Assembly (NCBI GenBank): GCA_905221605.1
Contig: CAJNDS010002713.1
Location: forward strand, 62,001 to 126,000
Direction of reading: 5' to 3'
Length of the DNA stretch: 64,000 nt
Source: Symbiodinium natans
Lineage: Eukaryota > Sar > Dinophyceae > Suessiales > Symbiodiniaceae
Below are positions 10,200 to 20,973 of this stretch, piece by piece. Under the pieces are notes generated by a model, which was not told where the DNA came from, searched no databases, and saw only the letters and a list, made by a program, of their open reading frames with translations. Each line of letters begins with the position of its first letter. The first letter of the stretch is position 1. Both the position numbers and the translations under genes were made by a program.

Positions 10200-10410
10200 C
10201 AACCATTGATTGGCTCAGCGTCATTGCGGCCTTGCTCGAGGAGAGCCCTCAGGGTCGCCAGGGTCCCCTGTGGGTCGCCTGAGGGTCCCCTGAGGGTCCC
10301 CCCTGTGACCAGGCCATGCACGATGCTCGGCTGCTTGCCATCCGAGCTAGCGACCGGAGTCAGGAGGTGCTGCTTGAGGCGGGGACTGATGTAGGATGCA
10401 GTTGGAATGT
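10200..10410 (+). CDS. Two small ankyrin-type exons with a short intron between
   Basis: The first exon reads WLSVIAALLEESPQ and ends CCTCAG|GGTC near 10,252. A short intron of about 60 bp, made of four near-copies of AGGGTCCCC/GGGTCGCC, ends GACCAG| at 10,313. The second exon reads AMHDARLLAIRASDRSQEVL then LEAGTDVG, which has the ankyrin helix-turn-helix pattern. The frame stops at 10,417-10,419, probably past the real exon end. These may belong to the ankyrin gene at 6.06-7.2 kb or to a separate copy. Confidence 0.45.
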
Positions 10411-10419
10411 TAGTTGAAT

Positions 10420-10874
10420 GCTGTACCAAGGCCACAACCACAAGCTCAGATGAGCTTAGCGAGTAAAGTGTGCAGGAGATGCGCTTGCCTTGTTGTCCAT
10501 CAATGTTGGAACCGTGTGCCGCCGCTTTCCCGATGCCAGGTTCCATTGGTGTTCCATCTTGTCGGCGTCGGTGTGTGTGGGTTGTCGTCGGGTCAGACAG
10601 CTGTCGCAATTCAGCTTGCCGGTTGCTGTCGGCTTTTGGGTGACGGCTGCCTGATTGATATGTGCCGTCGGTGTCCTGGCTCGCGTAGACACGGATCTTG
10701 GAGCTCGGTGCCCGTGCAAGTAACGTCTCGGTCAGTCTCGGGTTAGGTGTTCGCTGGTGCTTTGGTCGGTTTGTTTATCGCCTTGCTTGGGAAGATGCGG
10801 CTGCCAGGCACTGAAGATCCAACTGGCCGCTGCTGCCGACCCAGGTCAACAGTTGGGTCAGAGGCCAGAGTTGC
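10420..10874. other. No supportable gene
   Basis: Only weak frames; no motif or array recognised. Confidence 0.3.
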
Positions 10875-11022
10875 TAATAGTCATAGTATACTCTACTGCA
10901 CTACAGTCTATAGTGTACTATACTGTAGTGCTATAACATGCATAACTGTACCTTTTTTGTGCTATACTATACTATACTATGCTATGCTCTACTATGCTAT
11001 GCTTTGCTATGCTATGCCCTTC
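10875..11022. repeat. CTATA/GCTAT low-complexity tract
   Basis: Imperfect CTATA and GCTAT pentamers over about 145 bp, with local dyad symmetry (TACTACAGT...). Confidence 0.85.
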
Positions 11023-11280
11023 TGGCCTTACACCCTAAGCACCTGGAATGACACAATCGGATCATGAGATTCATGTTTTCCTGCGTAAACGGGAGGCTGG
11101 CCACAGCGGCACTGCAGGCGCGTTTGAACAATTCGGGTCCGGGGTGAGTGTGTGTGCAGTGCGTCGTTGTTTTCTCCAAAGAGTTTCCAAGTCTCACATG
11201 GTGGTGAATAGATCTCCAAGGGGCTTGCATCGGGCTTAAGCTAAAGTTCAGACAAATGGTTTGGGCTTATTGTGCTCCTA

Positions 11281-11356
11281 GTAATAGCAATAGTACTGAC
11301 AGTAGCAGTAGCAGTAGCAGTAGCAGTAGCAGTAGCAGCAGCAGCAGCAGTAGCAG
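11281..11356. repeat. AGCAGT/AGC trinucleotide microsatellite
   Basis: Tandem AGT/AGC triplets. In one frame it reads poly-Ser and in another Val/Ala, so the frames across it are not evidence of a gene. Confidence 0.9.
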
Positions 11357-11564
11357 GCAGACTTCTTGGAGTCGTCATTTCTTCACGTCGCTCCCCAAGG
11401 AGCCAGGAGGCTTCAAGCTTACTTGGGGGCGTTCGGAAAATATACTCTTATCCCTACAGCTTTCTTTGGCAATGGTGAGAAGCAATAGGCTTAATTCTGA
11501 TAGAATACAGTGCAATGGACCGTATTGCAATGCGAAGTAGCTTGTGCAGGGTGTTCTTCCGTGT

Positions 11565-12125
11565 ATTGTTATTTTATGAAGCATTTTTTTCTTAATCCCG
11601 ATTTTTCTATTTGTTTTTCTGCTACAATAAATTCCATATCCTTGCCCATATTGTTTGAAGCCTTTACTAAATAATCTTCATTGCATATGTTGTGTCGTCT
11701 AGATTTTATTGAGTGTATTATTTCATCTTCTGTTTCTATGTCGTCAAAAACAATTTCAACGAAAGCTTTCACACTCATTGATTGTGTGTGTTTTAAGGTA
11801 TTGGTTTAGTTTGTCGTTTTGGTGTATGAGCCTCTCATATGAGACTGTTTTATATTAGATATTGAGTAGGTGTTGGCGTAAGATTGTAAAGCCGGTTGTT
11901 CGTCTGTGATTGTGGCTTTGTATTTAATAGTGTAGTTTGTTAAAGCTTTTCTTACTAAAATGCTTTTGGAAGCTTCTTCAAGGATTTCGAAGCGCCTGTA
12001 TTGAGGAGTATTTGAAACTTGTTCGAGTTTGGTTTTTAAGTTCTTAACTAGTGGCTTTTCTTTGTTATATGGATATTCAACATCATGTATAATAATTTTT
12101 TGTATCCCTTATTACCCTTACGTTT
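11565..12125 (-). pseudogene. AT-rich insert with minus-strand coding remnants
   Basis: About 560 bp of markedly AT-rich DNA with abrupt edges in GC-rich surroundings. On the minus strand two adjacent frames are protein-like and Lys/Ile/Asn-rich: one of roughly 100 codons running down from about 12,110 (contains KNLKTKLEQVSNTPQYRRFE), and a 69-codon frame at 11,569-11,778 (contains FVEIVFDDIETEDEIIHS). They look like one protein broken by a frameshift. Base and codon use are unlike every other gene here, which suggests DNA from an AT-rich source (virus, organelle or endosymbiont). I recognise no family. Confidence 0.4.
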
Positions 12126-12775
12126 TTTTTGCTAGAGCCCTGCGCGCTTTTGCTGCATAGCGCGCTTCGGCGCCAACTCAAAAGAGGAACTGCGAACCAG
12201 CTTGGCAATGTCAGCATAATGGGAGTGTGGTCCAAGGATTCCTCTAGAGGCGGTGTGGTCGGGGAAGTACCTCTGGCTCATGGCTTCTATCCAGTATGGG
12301 AACTGCATACCTCTACGCCGACCTTGGTTCAGGATTCTATCTTTGTAGGGGGAGTTAAATATCACATTATGAATGGGATCCTGTATTTGTGACTGGAACA
12401 CTGCTACGAACCTTGTGTTTTGCGCCCGGTGCAGGCGGCCGGAGGGTAAAGTGGGATGTCCCGCCTGCTTCCAAACCTCTTGATTGGGGATTCTAGAGTA
12501 GTAAGAAGCTTTGATGCCTATGGCTCGTCTAAAGCATCTGAGATATTGAGCATCTATCCTGCGCAGCTGCGGTGCGGTCAGGGAAAGGGAATCTCGGCCG
12601 GACAGAAGTACAGGGAGGAAGCTGGCTTGAAAAAATTGACCTTAGCTTTGCGCTTGAGCGAGCTATTCCAAACTAGTCTGAGCTTCCTGTACGCTTGTTC
12701 CGCAAGCTTGTTGGGACGCCTTTGCACAAGCTGCGACAGTTGTGTCAGGTTACTTGCAACATCTTGAGACTCAAA
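12126..12775. other. No supportable gene
   Basis: Two short plus-strand frames (12,129-12,392 and 12,456-12,767) lack motifs or splice support. I do not call them genes. Confidence 0.3.
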
Positions 12776-12779
12776 CGAG

Positions 12780-13020
12780 TTGATGATGAAGTGATATGGG
12801 GGTTGTACCCTTTTTGGGGGTTCCAAAAGGATTATGTAGTGAATGTAGTGTTTTAGGGTATATAAGGGGTACCCTATGTTCGGAAATCCCCGCACAATAA
12901 TATCATACTATAATATCGCCATATAATCATATGGAAAAATAGCATCCCCAGGGACAAGATTCGGGGCGCATGTTGCACCTATGTTGGGGGTTTACATAGG
13001 GTTCAGGCTGCTTTGTTAAA
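12780..13020. repeat. Interspersed repeat family 4, copy A
   Basis: About 240 bp, nearly identical to 50,577-50,835: it shares GGGTACCC blocks, TGTTCGGAAATCCCCG, CATCCCCAGGGACAAGATTC and GCACCTATGTTG. In the other copy the first 140 bp forms an inverted repeat, so this is probably a MITE-like element plus a linked tail. It ends about 5 bp before the duplicated kinase segment begins. Confidence 0.8.
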
Positions 13021-13339
13021 GGAGCCCTTTTCCTTTTTTCAAGCCCAGAACATCTTACACCCTTCAACGCCCGTGAAACAAAAAAAGCCGTCGGAACACC
13101 CAACAAAGCACTTTATGCTACAATGAGGCCTTCGACACTTCCATAGCGCGAGGCCCTGCAAGAGCAGTTTGGTCTTGGCAGATTTGTCCTCGCAGCACTA
13201 GCATGCTTCCAAGCGCCGAGTGTTTCCAGAAATTGAAAGCGCCCGAAAAAAGCTGCTTAGGCCCAGCAGGCTTAGTGTACAGTACCTTGCGACACGGAAA
13301 GCCCATCAGCTCTGTGTTCGCCATCTTCCCGCGCATCGA

Positions 13340-14917
13340 ATGAGTCTTCCAGCGAGGGATGCATCAGCCGAGCTTTCTGCTTCTGAGGGTTCTGAGGAGA
13401 GGATTCCAGAAGGTTCAACGAGCCTGGACTTGCCCCAGTTCCTCGCAATGCTGGAGTGCCGGGATGCCACCCGACGAGTAGCGGCTCTTCAGTCCGTCAA
13501 CCACAGCATCTTTGAGGCGACTGACGGGAATGAGGCTTCAAAGATCTTCCGCAAGGTCGTCTCGATGCTCAACGACCCTGTTTGGGACGTCAAGCGAGCT
13601 GCAATCCGATTGCTCTCTGAGCTAGGCCCACGATTCGGCCACGAGACAATGGAGATGCTGCACCGATTGCTCTCTCACCCTGATCCTCTGGTTCAGCTCA
13701 TGATTGCCTGTGTGCTGAAGAATGTGGAGGGTGCCGAGGACTGCTGCCAGCAAATTTGGGGGGACCGGTCAACAGCCGAAGCTGCTTTGAGTCATCAAGG
13801 ACTACTTCTTGAGTTTCTCGATGCAAGCTTCAAGGGCGACAGGGAGATTGTCCTGGCGGCCGTGAAGCAGGACGGGCAAGCATTGAAGTATGCGGAGCCG
13901 TGCTTGTGTGACGATGAAGAGATCGTGCTCGCCGCAGTCGCCCAGAGCGGATCAGCGGTTCACTTTGCCAGCCAGAAGATCATCGCGAGACATGAGGGTC
14001 TCCGTGCACTGCGTGAGGGACGAGGACATGGCTTGTGTGGTGATTACCTGATGATGGAACATCTCGGCAAGGGCGCCTTCGGCGAGGTCACGGAAGCCGA
14101 GCACATGAGCACCAAGCATGTCGTGGCCATTAAGAAAGTGTCGTATGACCCCGAGGTCTTTGGGCACGGCGTGCCAGCCTTCGCAGTGCTGGAAGTGGCA
14201 CTGGTGCGCAAGTTCGAGCATCCCAACGTGGTGCGGCTGCTCGATGTACATGTGGGTCGCTACGACATTCAGATGGTCTTCGAGCTTCATCCGGCTGACC
14301 TCCGCATGGTCTTGAAGCAGAGTTCCGGGCGCATGTCGATTGAGGAAGTTAGACAATACTCCGCGAACATCTTGGATGGCCTTTGTGCGTGCCACACCAT
14401 TCAACTTCTTCACCGCGACATAAAGCCTCAGAACATTCTCGTCAGCGCCGAAGGCATCCTGAAGATAGCAGACTTTGGCCAGGCGCGCATAAGCGATCCG
14501 CAGCAACCGCTGACGCTGCAAGTGGTGACGCTTTGGTACAGGAGTCCAGAGCTCCTCCTTGGCGCAGCTCGCTATGGATTTGAAGTGGACTGTTGGTCAG
14601 CCGGCTGTGTGATCGCAGAGATGTGCACCGGCCGCCCGTTGTTCCCAGGAGGCTCTCAAATTGACACTTTGCTTCAGATCTTTCAGCTGCTGGGAACGCC
14701 GTCATGTACGAATTGGCCACAGGGAAGGCAGCTCCACCATTTCAGAGACACATTCCCGAAATGGCCAGGGACAGGACTACAACCTGTTCTCGATGTGCGA
14801 CCAGGGCTTTGCGCTCATGAAGGGCACGAGCTCCTCAGCGGCCTGCTTTGCCTGCAGCCTGACCGACGTCTCTCATCGAGACAGGCATGCCGGCATCAAT
14901 TCTGCAGGCACGGTTGA
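13340..14917 (+). CDS. CDK-like protein kinase with HEAT-like and DUF4116 repeats
   Basis: The frame is open from 13,220, but I place the start at ATG 13,340: similarity to the second copy looks coding only from there, and both copies keep this ATG (MSLPAR). That gives about 525 aa. Residues about 70-125 are HEAT-like (VVSMLNDPVWDVKRAAIRLL). Residues about 165-212 are DUF4116-like (DREIVLAAVKQDGQALKYA and a second unit). The kinase domain spans about 235-520 with all key elements: GKGAFGEV loop, VAIKK Lys265, [10 protein letters not shown] (HRD 358-360), IADFG (DFG at 378-380), and TLWYRSPELLLG, typical of the CDK/MAPK/GSK3/CLK group and most like CDKs. It is therefore likely an active Ser/Thr kinase. 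The cyclin-helix position reads VPAFAVLEVAL, not PSTAIRE, so cyclin dependence is uncertain. It is intronless, unlike most neighbours, so it may be a retrocopy. Confidence 0.88.
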   Translation: MSLPARDASAELSASEGSEERIPEGSTSLDLPQFLAMLECRDATRRVAALQSVNHSIFEATDGNEASKIFRKVVSMLNDPVWDVKRAAIRLLSELGPRFGHETMEMLHRLLSHPDPLVQLMIACVLKNVEGAEDCCQQIWGDRSTAEAALSHQGLLLEFLDASFKGDREIVLAAVKQDGQALKYAEPCLCDDEEIVLAAVAQSGSAVHFASQKIIARHEGLRALREGRGHGLCGDYLMMEHLGKGAFGEVTEAEHMSTKHVVAIKKVSYDPEVFGHGVPAFAVLEVALVRKFEHPNVVRLLDVHVGRYDIQMVFELHPADLRMVLKQSSGRMSIEEVRQYSANILDGLCACHTIQLLHRDIKPQNILVSAEGILKIADFGQARISDPQQPLTLQVVTLWYRSPELLLGAARYGFEVDCWSAGCVIAEMCTGRPLFPGGSQIDTLLQIFQLLGTPSCTNWPQGRQLHHFRDTFPKWPGTGLQPVLDVRPGLCAHEGHELLSGLLCLQPDRRLSSRQACRHQFCRHG

Positions 14918-14989
14918 TTCCATAAGCCTACGCAGCTTGTTCTGCATTTAAGATGATGCATGGATCCAGATGTAGGGGGCGGCTTAAGG

Positions 14990-15445
14990 GTTGTACGGAG
15001 TTCTTACGGAGTTCTTATAGAATTTTTCGAGAGTTTCGCGGTTCAGGATGCATGTTTGATGTTTAGGTTAGGGATGCTGTGGCTCTGGACTCAGACTCTG
15101 GACCCTCGTTTCGAGTCTCGGGCCATGGGCCCTATTTCGAGTCTTTTTGGAGGCTTTCTGGTATGACCGGAATGATCATACTCCGATTACTCCGTTGAGG
15201 AGGATTTGAGAGGTGAAGGCAAAAGGCCTTCAGCTCGGATGCAAAAGCTGGCGAAGAGTGATGGCGGGGTGTTTTTTCAGAATCTGGACAGAAGGGAAGA
15301 ACCATTTGCAACCCGTTCTGCCATTGAGCGGAATGCCTTTGCCAGTGGCGGGTCTCTTTGTGAGTCACACTCTCCGTTGGCTTCTGCAGAGTGCCGGCAG
15401 TTAGAGTCGGAGTCGTTGTGTCAGAGTGTCATGTGAGCAGTGTTT
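14990..15445. repeat. Kinase 3' flank repeat, unit 1
   Basis: The segment containing GTTTCGCGGTTCAGGATG, GGATGCTGTGGCTCTGGACT, TTTCTGGTATGACCGGAATG and AACCCGTTCTGCCATTGAGC recurs at 16,500-16,960 and, shortened, at 54,590-54,790. It is non-coding as far as I can see. Confidence 0.8.
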
Positions 15446-16379
15446 CTTTTCTTCTTTTTATATGGGAGTTCGTAGACAAGCCGGATTCCTGGAACTCGGC
15501 TGAGTAATAGTTTCTCTCTGCAAGGTTCGTAGATTACACGAGCCATAGCTGCAGCCTCATTTCATGAATGAGGTTTTGCGCTCGGCGTGTAGGCCCGTGT
15601 AGGCCCGCGTAGGCCTTATTAACCACACATCCGGAGCCTATTAGCTTCTAAAATTGCATTCGTGTAGGCCGAGTAGAAGGTCGACACTTTCATCCAAACA
15701 ACGAAGAAACTCTGCTCATATTGCCACATGTCACAATCGTTCACAATCCAGGGATGCACCATCCGATGCCAGCGGCTTGAGAGCGTTTAGGGTCAGGGCT
15801 TATAAGGTGCAACGGACGGCCTGTGATCCCTACGTGCGCCTCGGAATTGAGTCTGCTCCTTGATTTTGCGAGGTGGCCCAGTAAAACGAGCTTGTGGTAT
15901 TTGTTTAGTGCTTGAATGTCTGGGCAGACGTTCCGATAGAGCTGCGCAGAGATCAGGGCAAGAGCCTGCATAGCGAGGGTACAGCAGTTGGGCCACAGAC
16001 ACGCCCGCTCGTTGGAACGGGTTGATGCAGGGATGGCGTTTTGATCCTGGGTTCTGAGGTGATGGTGTTTTGAATCTGCACAGAAGGGGCAGCCATTCAA
16101 ACCCGTTCTGCCATTGAGCCTGTGGAACGCATGCCCGTGCAACGGCGGGTCTCTTTACAGCCCCGACAAACTTTGTTTCACTGTTTGCGGCTGTGAGAGG
16201 GGGGAAAGGCAAACAGTCCCTCAAAGGGTTTTTGCCTGACGCAGGCCGAACTGTCGTTGCAGGTTACGCCTATGAGGGTTGAGAGTATGTCTCCATTGGC
16301 GTGGATCTTCCCAGCAGTCGTTGTGGCATGGTGTCGTATGAGCAGCGCTTTTTCATTGTTTGGATAAAGAATCATGTGA

Positions 16380-16960
16380 GACAGGTCTAACACCCATTTT
16401 TCGGCGTGCGACCAGAGCTTTACGCTCATGAAGGGCATGAACTCCTCGGCGGCCTGTTTTGCAGTCTGACCATGAGCCTGTGCAACTTTTTGGTGCCTCC
16501 CGAAGGCTTTCTCTGTTTGTAGAGAGTTGTTTAGAGTCCTTATGGGGTTTTTGCAGAGTGTTTGCAGAGTTTTTGCGGTTCAGGATGAATGTTGGATCTT
16601 TAGGTTGTTTAGGGAGGCTGTGGCTCTGGACTCACTCTGGACCGGCCCTTGTTTCGAGTCTCGAGTGGCTTCAGACGAACTCAAGCGCATGGGGCGTGTG
16701 GCCATGGGCTCTGGACCGGCCCTTGAGAGGCTTTCTGGTATGACCGGAATGATCATGCTCCGGCGAGGATTGAGAGGTGAAGGCAAAAGACCTTCAGCTC
16801 GGCTGCAGACACAGAAGGGAAGAACAGCTGCAACCTGCAACCCGTTCTGCCATGGAGCCTGTGGAATGCATACCTTTGCCAGGGTCTCCCTAGTTTTGGC
16901 CAACACCCCCTTGCCCCCGTCCTCCCCAAACCCTAAACCCTCAACCCTCAACCCTGAACC
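16380..16960. pseudogene. Fragment of the kinase 3' end plus flank, unit 2
   Basis: Starts with a degraded copy of the kinase C-terminus (GTGCGACCAGAGCTTTACGC then CATGAAGGGCATGAACTCCT; compare 14,796 onward) and continues with the same flank as 14,990-15,445. It is a local partial duplication with no kinase domain left. Confidence 0.7.
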
Positions 16961-17025
16961 TTAAACCCTAAGCCCTAAACCCTACGAATCCTAAGTAAGC
17001 CCCAAAAGGCATATGCTCCTTGCAA

Positions 17026-17073
17026 AAGACAGGCTTCCTGAACACCAATGGCAAGGCCGCCGGCGAGACGCAG
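17026..17073 (+). CDS. Candidate short exon conserved between duplicates
   Basis: Reads KTGFLNTNGKAAGETQ up to a possible 5' site CAG|GTTAGA. The second copy (54,965-55,010) keeps it open (KTGFLNTKGKAAGEPQ|GTTGG). A CCCTAAA array lies upstream (16,925-16,985) and TTTAGGG arrays lie downstream (17,138-17,192), the layout seen around confirmed exons. Gene unknown. Confidence 0.4.
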
Positions 17074-17514
17074 GTTAGAGTTGGGTTTCGAAGGGGTAGC
17101 GTCAACTTGGATTGGAGCTCTCCCAAAGCAGAGCTTTTGGGTTTAGGGTTTAGGGTTTAGGCTTTAGGCTTTAGGGTTAAGGGTTTAGGGTCCCATGGTG
17201 TTACTTTTTTTGGGCTTAGGGTGCAGGGCTTTGGTTTGGGGTCTCTAGGGTTTAGCTCGCAAACGGTTACGCGACCCCAAGGGTCGGGTGTGGGAGCAGA
17301 GGCAGTTGCCCAGGCGCGGAGTTAGTTTTTTTTGTGGGTGCCGTTTCTAAGCCAGCAAAAAGAGATTTTTGAGGTTTTCGAGGTTTTCTGGGTTTGCGGG
17401 TGGGCAAAGCAGGGGTTGGGTGTGGGACCAGAGGCAGTCGCAGGTCGGGTCTTAGGCGCGGAGCTTTTTTTGTGGGTTGGCGTGTTTTGCAAAAACCAGC
17501 ACAAAACAGAACTT

Positions 17515-17592
17515 CGAGTGGGGGGGGGGGGGGGGTGGGGGGGTGGGTGGGGGGGGGTAGGGGGGGGGGGGGGGTAGGGGGGGGGGTAACTG
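17515..17592. repeat. G-rich homopolymer tract
   Basis: About 75 bp of G runs broken by single T, A or C. Such tracts recur at 45,419 and 60,510 as C. They generate Gly- or Pro-rich false frames on both strands. Confidence 0.9.
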
Positions 17593-18583
17593 GAAAAGGT
17601 TGGTGTGTGTGTGTGTGGGAGGGAAAGGGCGGTTGGGGGCGGGACCCCAAGTGCGTGGGGCGCTCGACCCCAAGAGCGGGGTCGGCGGATTCTGCATTCC
17701 ACCCCCCTCGAAGCTTGTTTTGCATTTTTGTGTTTCATTGTTCGACAAAACCAGAGAAAGTAAGACTCTAACTCAATTTAAATTGCCTTGAAGAAGAGAG
17801 AAAAGGAAGGGCTTCCGAATTTTCTCAAGCCCCCTTCCAGAATATTTTCTCAAGCCCCCCTTCAAGCCCCTGCGAAGCCCTTCCTCAAGTTCGATTCGAA
17901 GAAGGCCGGCCCTCTTTTTCAAGCTCCCTTCGCAAAATTCGAAACGATCATACTCCGAAGCGCTGGAAACGCCCAACTTCCCTGAACTCCAACCCTTTGG
18001 CTTAGGGGCTTCGCGTTTAGGGTTTAGGGTTATAGGGTTTCACAGGAGCCGTCGAACCTTCTCCTTCGTGGCAGTGGGTTTCGGGTTTCGGGTTTCGGGT
18101 TTCGGGTTGAGGGTTGAGGGTTGAGGGTTGAGGGTTTAGGGTTGCCAGCCCCAAGCTCTTAGACTTTTTGCGAGCGTGGACTGAAGACCGCAGGGAAGGA
18201 AAGTCTGAAGGTTCACTTGTAAAGGAATCTCGGTTTCAGGGTGGCTGGCCCACACTGGCCCCGGCGATGGGTTTATAGCTGTTCTGAGATGAGACCCAAA
18301 GGTAAACAGCCCTAACCTGCAGTTGAAGATATGTTGCTCGCTCTGTGTGGCTGAGCCGCAGACGCTGCGAGAAACTCTCGCTACCTTCAGGCCCATGAAC
18401 ACCACACCCGAAACCCTAACTAATCTCTTCCGAACTGCCATCGCCATTGTCACACTACTCTGATGTGTGTTGCCGCGCCATAACGACGAATTCCTTTCCT
18501 GAGGTTGTATAGAAAGATGCGACATGTATTTGCTAAGGTCACTCTTCTTGCAAGGGTTCACTGCCCAAGGAAGCCCTGAACCT

Positions 18584-18850
18584 CAACCCCCGAACCCTAA
18601 ATCCTAAGCCCTAAATCCTAAACCCTAAGCCCAAAACCCTAAACCCTAAACCTTAAACCCTAAACCCTAAGCCCTAAACCCTAAACCCCCAAAGCCGGAT
18701 CCCTGAACCCTTGACCATCCCCAGCCCGCCTGGAGCTCCGGAGCTTTACCCCAGACCCGTTCGGGGTTTAGGATTTAGGGTGTGAAGAGGCGCTTCTCCG
18801 CAAAAAAAACAGAAAGCAAGAGGGTTTAGGGTTAGGGGTTCAGGGTGTAG
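18584..18850 (+). repeat. CCCTAAA / island / TTTAGGG unit
   Basis: A CCCTAAA array (18,584-18,690) precedes an 80-bp island that is conserved in the other duplicate (56,287-56,370), and TTTAGGG-type repeats follow (18,770-18,850). It is probably an exon with its two flanking intron ends; the reading frame is not certain. Confidence 0.5.
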
Positions 18851-18855
18851 GGACT

Positions 18856-19212
18856 TGTTCCTTCAACATATAACGAAGAGGATTTCGGGGCAAGCTCTTT
18901 GACCGAATCGTTTAATCGCGTGGGGGAATGTCGTCTCTTCGTTCGAGACAAGCGATTAACATTTAACTCTACTAGACTTGTTTGTACTTCGATTCTTGAT
19001 GATGCCCATTCAATAGGGTGATTTGATCGCAGTCGGAGTGAAGAAGAAAAGTAAGAGGAATCGCATAACCTGTGCGGCCAGCGTGAGACACGAGCAACTA
19101 GTTGTGATTCTAGCCAAACCCATCCTTAAATTTCGTTCCTTCAACATATAACGAAGAGGATTTCGGGGCAAGCTCTTTGACCGAATCGTATAATCCGCGT
19201 GGGGGGGAATGT
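18856..19212. repeat. Pair of 80-bp direct repeats
   Basis: TTCCTTCAACATATAACGAA and the following 60 bases (GAGGATTTCGGGGCAAG, GCTCTTTGACCGAATCG) occur at 18,858-18,940 and again at 19,135-19,212, about 277 bp apart. The two copies differ by a few bases and an extra G run. I do not see them elsewhere in the window. Confidence 0.85.
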
Positions 19213-19833
19213 CGGCTTGAATAGTATTCGAGGAACTAGAACTTCAGGATACTCGCTATTGGCGGCTTAAGTCATGGGACGGTACTTGGGCCTCTGAGGT
19301 GGTACCCTTAGGTTTGGGGACCCTTTTGAAAGAAGGTAGAATAAGGGCCATGCTCGGAGTACATTAAGGGAACCTTTTGGGTGTAAAACCTCAGGGGTAC
19401 GAGTCTTAATCCCTTGATTAAGATTTGTGTGCTTACCGGAGTTTAGGAGTTTGCAAGGTTCACGGCTTAGCGGGGTTGAGGGGTTCAGGGGTTCAGAATT
19501 TTACAAAGTTCGCGATCTTGGGGGGTCTAGGAGGCAGGGGCGCAAGGCAGGGTTTGGAGTTTAAAAGGTTTAAGGCTTAGGTGTCTGGGGGTTTAAGGCA
19601 TGATCGCGCCAGAGCCTCCCAACAACCCCCCCAGCATTTCCTAAGCGCGCCAATGCCCGGGCCCTGTACCCGAAGCCCAGAACCCAAAACTCCCAAGAGG
19701 GTTTTGGGAGGGTTTAGAGTTTAGATTCTTGGGGTGCAGGGAAGCCAACAACAAACCCTAAGCCTTCAATCCCAAACCCTCAAATCAAGGGCAGGGTGCG
19801 GCGGGGAGCCGAAGAAGCCTGGTCTTCAAGGGT

Positions 19834-20421
19834 TTGGGAGTTTCAATTCCTGAGAACAGCCTCTCCATAGAACCTGAAGTCGCAGAACCGGCCCTGACCC
19901 AAGGCACAATCAGGGCCTTCCCCTCCAAAACCTCCCCAGGGCACAGGGGCAGGCTATATGCGTTGGACATAAAGGCGAGAATCGAGGGCGTAGCTTCCGG
20001 CCCTTACAGGCTATACTTGTTGGGGCCCAGGGCGGCTACAGGAAAAAAAACAACATCGAAACGCACCCCCAAGGACCCGAAGGACCCGAAGGAGGAGCCA
20101 GGAGAGGAAGCGAGTGGAGTGACGGGGCGGGGGGGCTGGGTGGGTACTACTATGATTAATACGATCACTGATGATGGGATCCACAAAAAGTTCGGGCTCG
20201 TGGGCTTTGAGCGTGGGGGGGTGGGGGGGCAGAGGGGGGGCAGAGGGGGGTGGGGGAAGGGCTCCCGTTTAAAGGCCCCCAAGTCTTCACGTGTTCCTGT
20301 TTGGGTCGCTGAGGATCCCCCGCTTTATGATAACGGCAGCATCGACCGCAAGGTGCTTCTTACATGGGCTTTTGGAGGTGGGGCTTGGAGCTTAGGGTGC
20401 GAAGAGGACATCATCCTTTAA
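19834..20421 (+). CDS. Weak candidate exons near the end of duplicate A
   Basis: The open frame includes a Lys/Pro/Glu-rich middle and a better-looking stretch at 20,280-20,385 (SSRVPVWVAEDPPLYDNGSI then DRKVLLTWAFGG). The first 230 bp recurs in duplicate B (57,411-57,640) with indels that break the frame, which argues against strong selection there. Only the 20,280-20,385 part looks exon-like. No family recognised. Confidence 0.25.
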   Translation: MGVSIPENSLSIEPEVAEPALTQGTIRAFPSKTSPGHRGRLYALDIKARIEGVASGPYRLYLLGPRAATGKKTTSKRTPKDPKDPKEEPGEEASGVTGRGGWVGTTMINTITDDGIHKKFGLVGFERGGVGGQRGGRGGWGKGSRLKAPKSSRVPVWVAEDPPLYDNGSIDRKVLLTWAFGGGAWSLGCEEDIIL

Positions 20422-20828
20422 GGTCAGATCTCTTCACCAAGAAGCCTCACAGTCGTGAGGAACCTGGGTCCCACGTCCCAAGAGCCCCCGAGTGCGAGAC
20501 GCATGAAAAAGGACGGTCACAGACACCTCAAGGCACCTCAACATGCGATGCACAAAGCAAAGACATGGGGACACCATGTCTGCAGCGAACTCTGAGAGGA
20601 CATTGCTCGATGGCTTGTTTGTCAGCCAGCACGGCCGCGACCTGATAGTGTGCTTCGCTGCGCGAGATTCGTGTTCGTGGGTTTCATTTATGCCTCACGT
20701 GCTGGCTGGAGTCTTTTTCCGAACAACTGGAGCTGGAACTGCCACCAGCCGTTTTCGGAGATGGGGTGGGATGCGTGTTTCTCAGTATACACTGAGGCAG
20801 GCTTGGACTAGAACTGCAAAGAGGGGTT

Positions 20829-20973
20829 CCCCTAAACCCTAAACCCTAAACCTTAAACCCTAAACCTTAAACCCTAAACCCTAAACCCTAAACCCTAAAC
20901 CCTAAACCCTACACCCTACACCCTACACCCTACACCCTCAACCCTCAACCCTAAACCCTAAACCCGAAACCCT
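20829..20973 (+). repeat. CCCTAAA array with internal CCCTACA block
   Basis: Starts as CCCTAAA units, then switches to five CCCTACA units, then back. A variant repeat has been amplified locally. Confidence 0.9.

Larger units (their letters stand above)
13025..20060 (+). repeat. Segmental duplication, copy A
   Basis: The order of segments here (kinase gene, 3' flank, GCTTCCTGAACACC island, CTTCCCTGAACTCC island, GAGCCGTCGAACC island, CCGGATCCCTGAACCC island, TTCAATTCCTGA island) recurs in the same order and strand at 52,892-57,640. Copy A is longer, having internal repeats (14,990-15,445 and 16,500-16,960; 18,146-18,590) that copy B lacks. Similarity is obvious by eye for tens to hundreds of bases at a time, interrupted by array-length changes. 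Confidence 0.85.

Noticed and set aside
13952-14521. 189-codon minus-strand ORF
   Set aside because: Shadow of the kinase coding strand, whose catalytic motifs are clear.
18136-18561. 141-codon minus-strand ORF
   Set aside because: It lies between a TTTAGGG-type stretch and a CCCTAAA array, i.e. where an intron interior is expected. It is absent from the duplicate and has no recognised motif.
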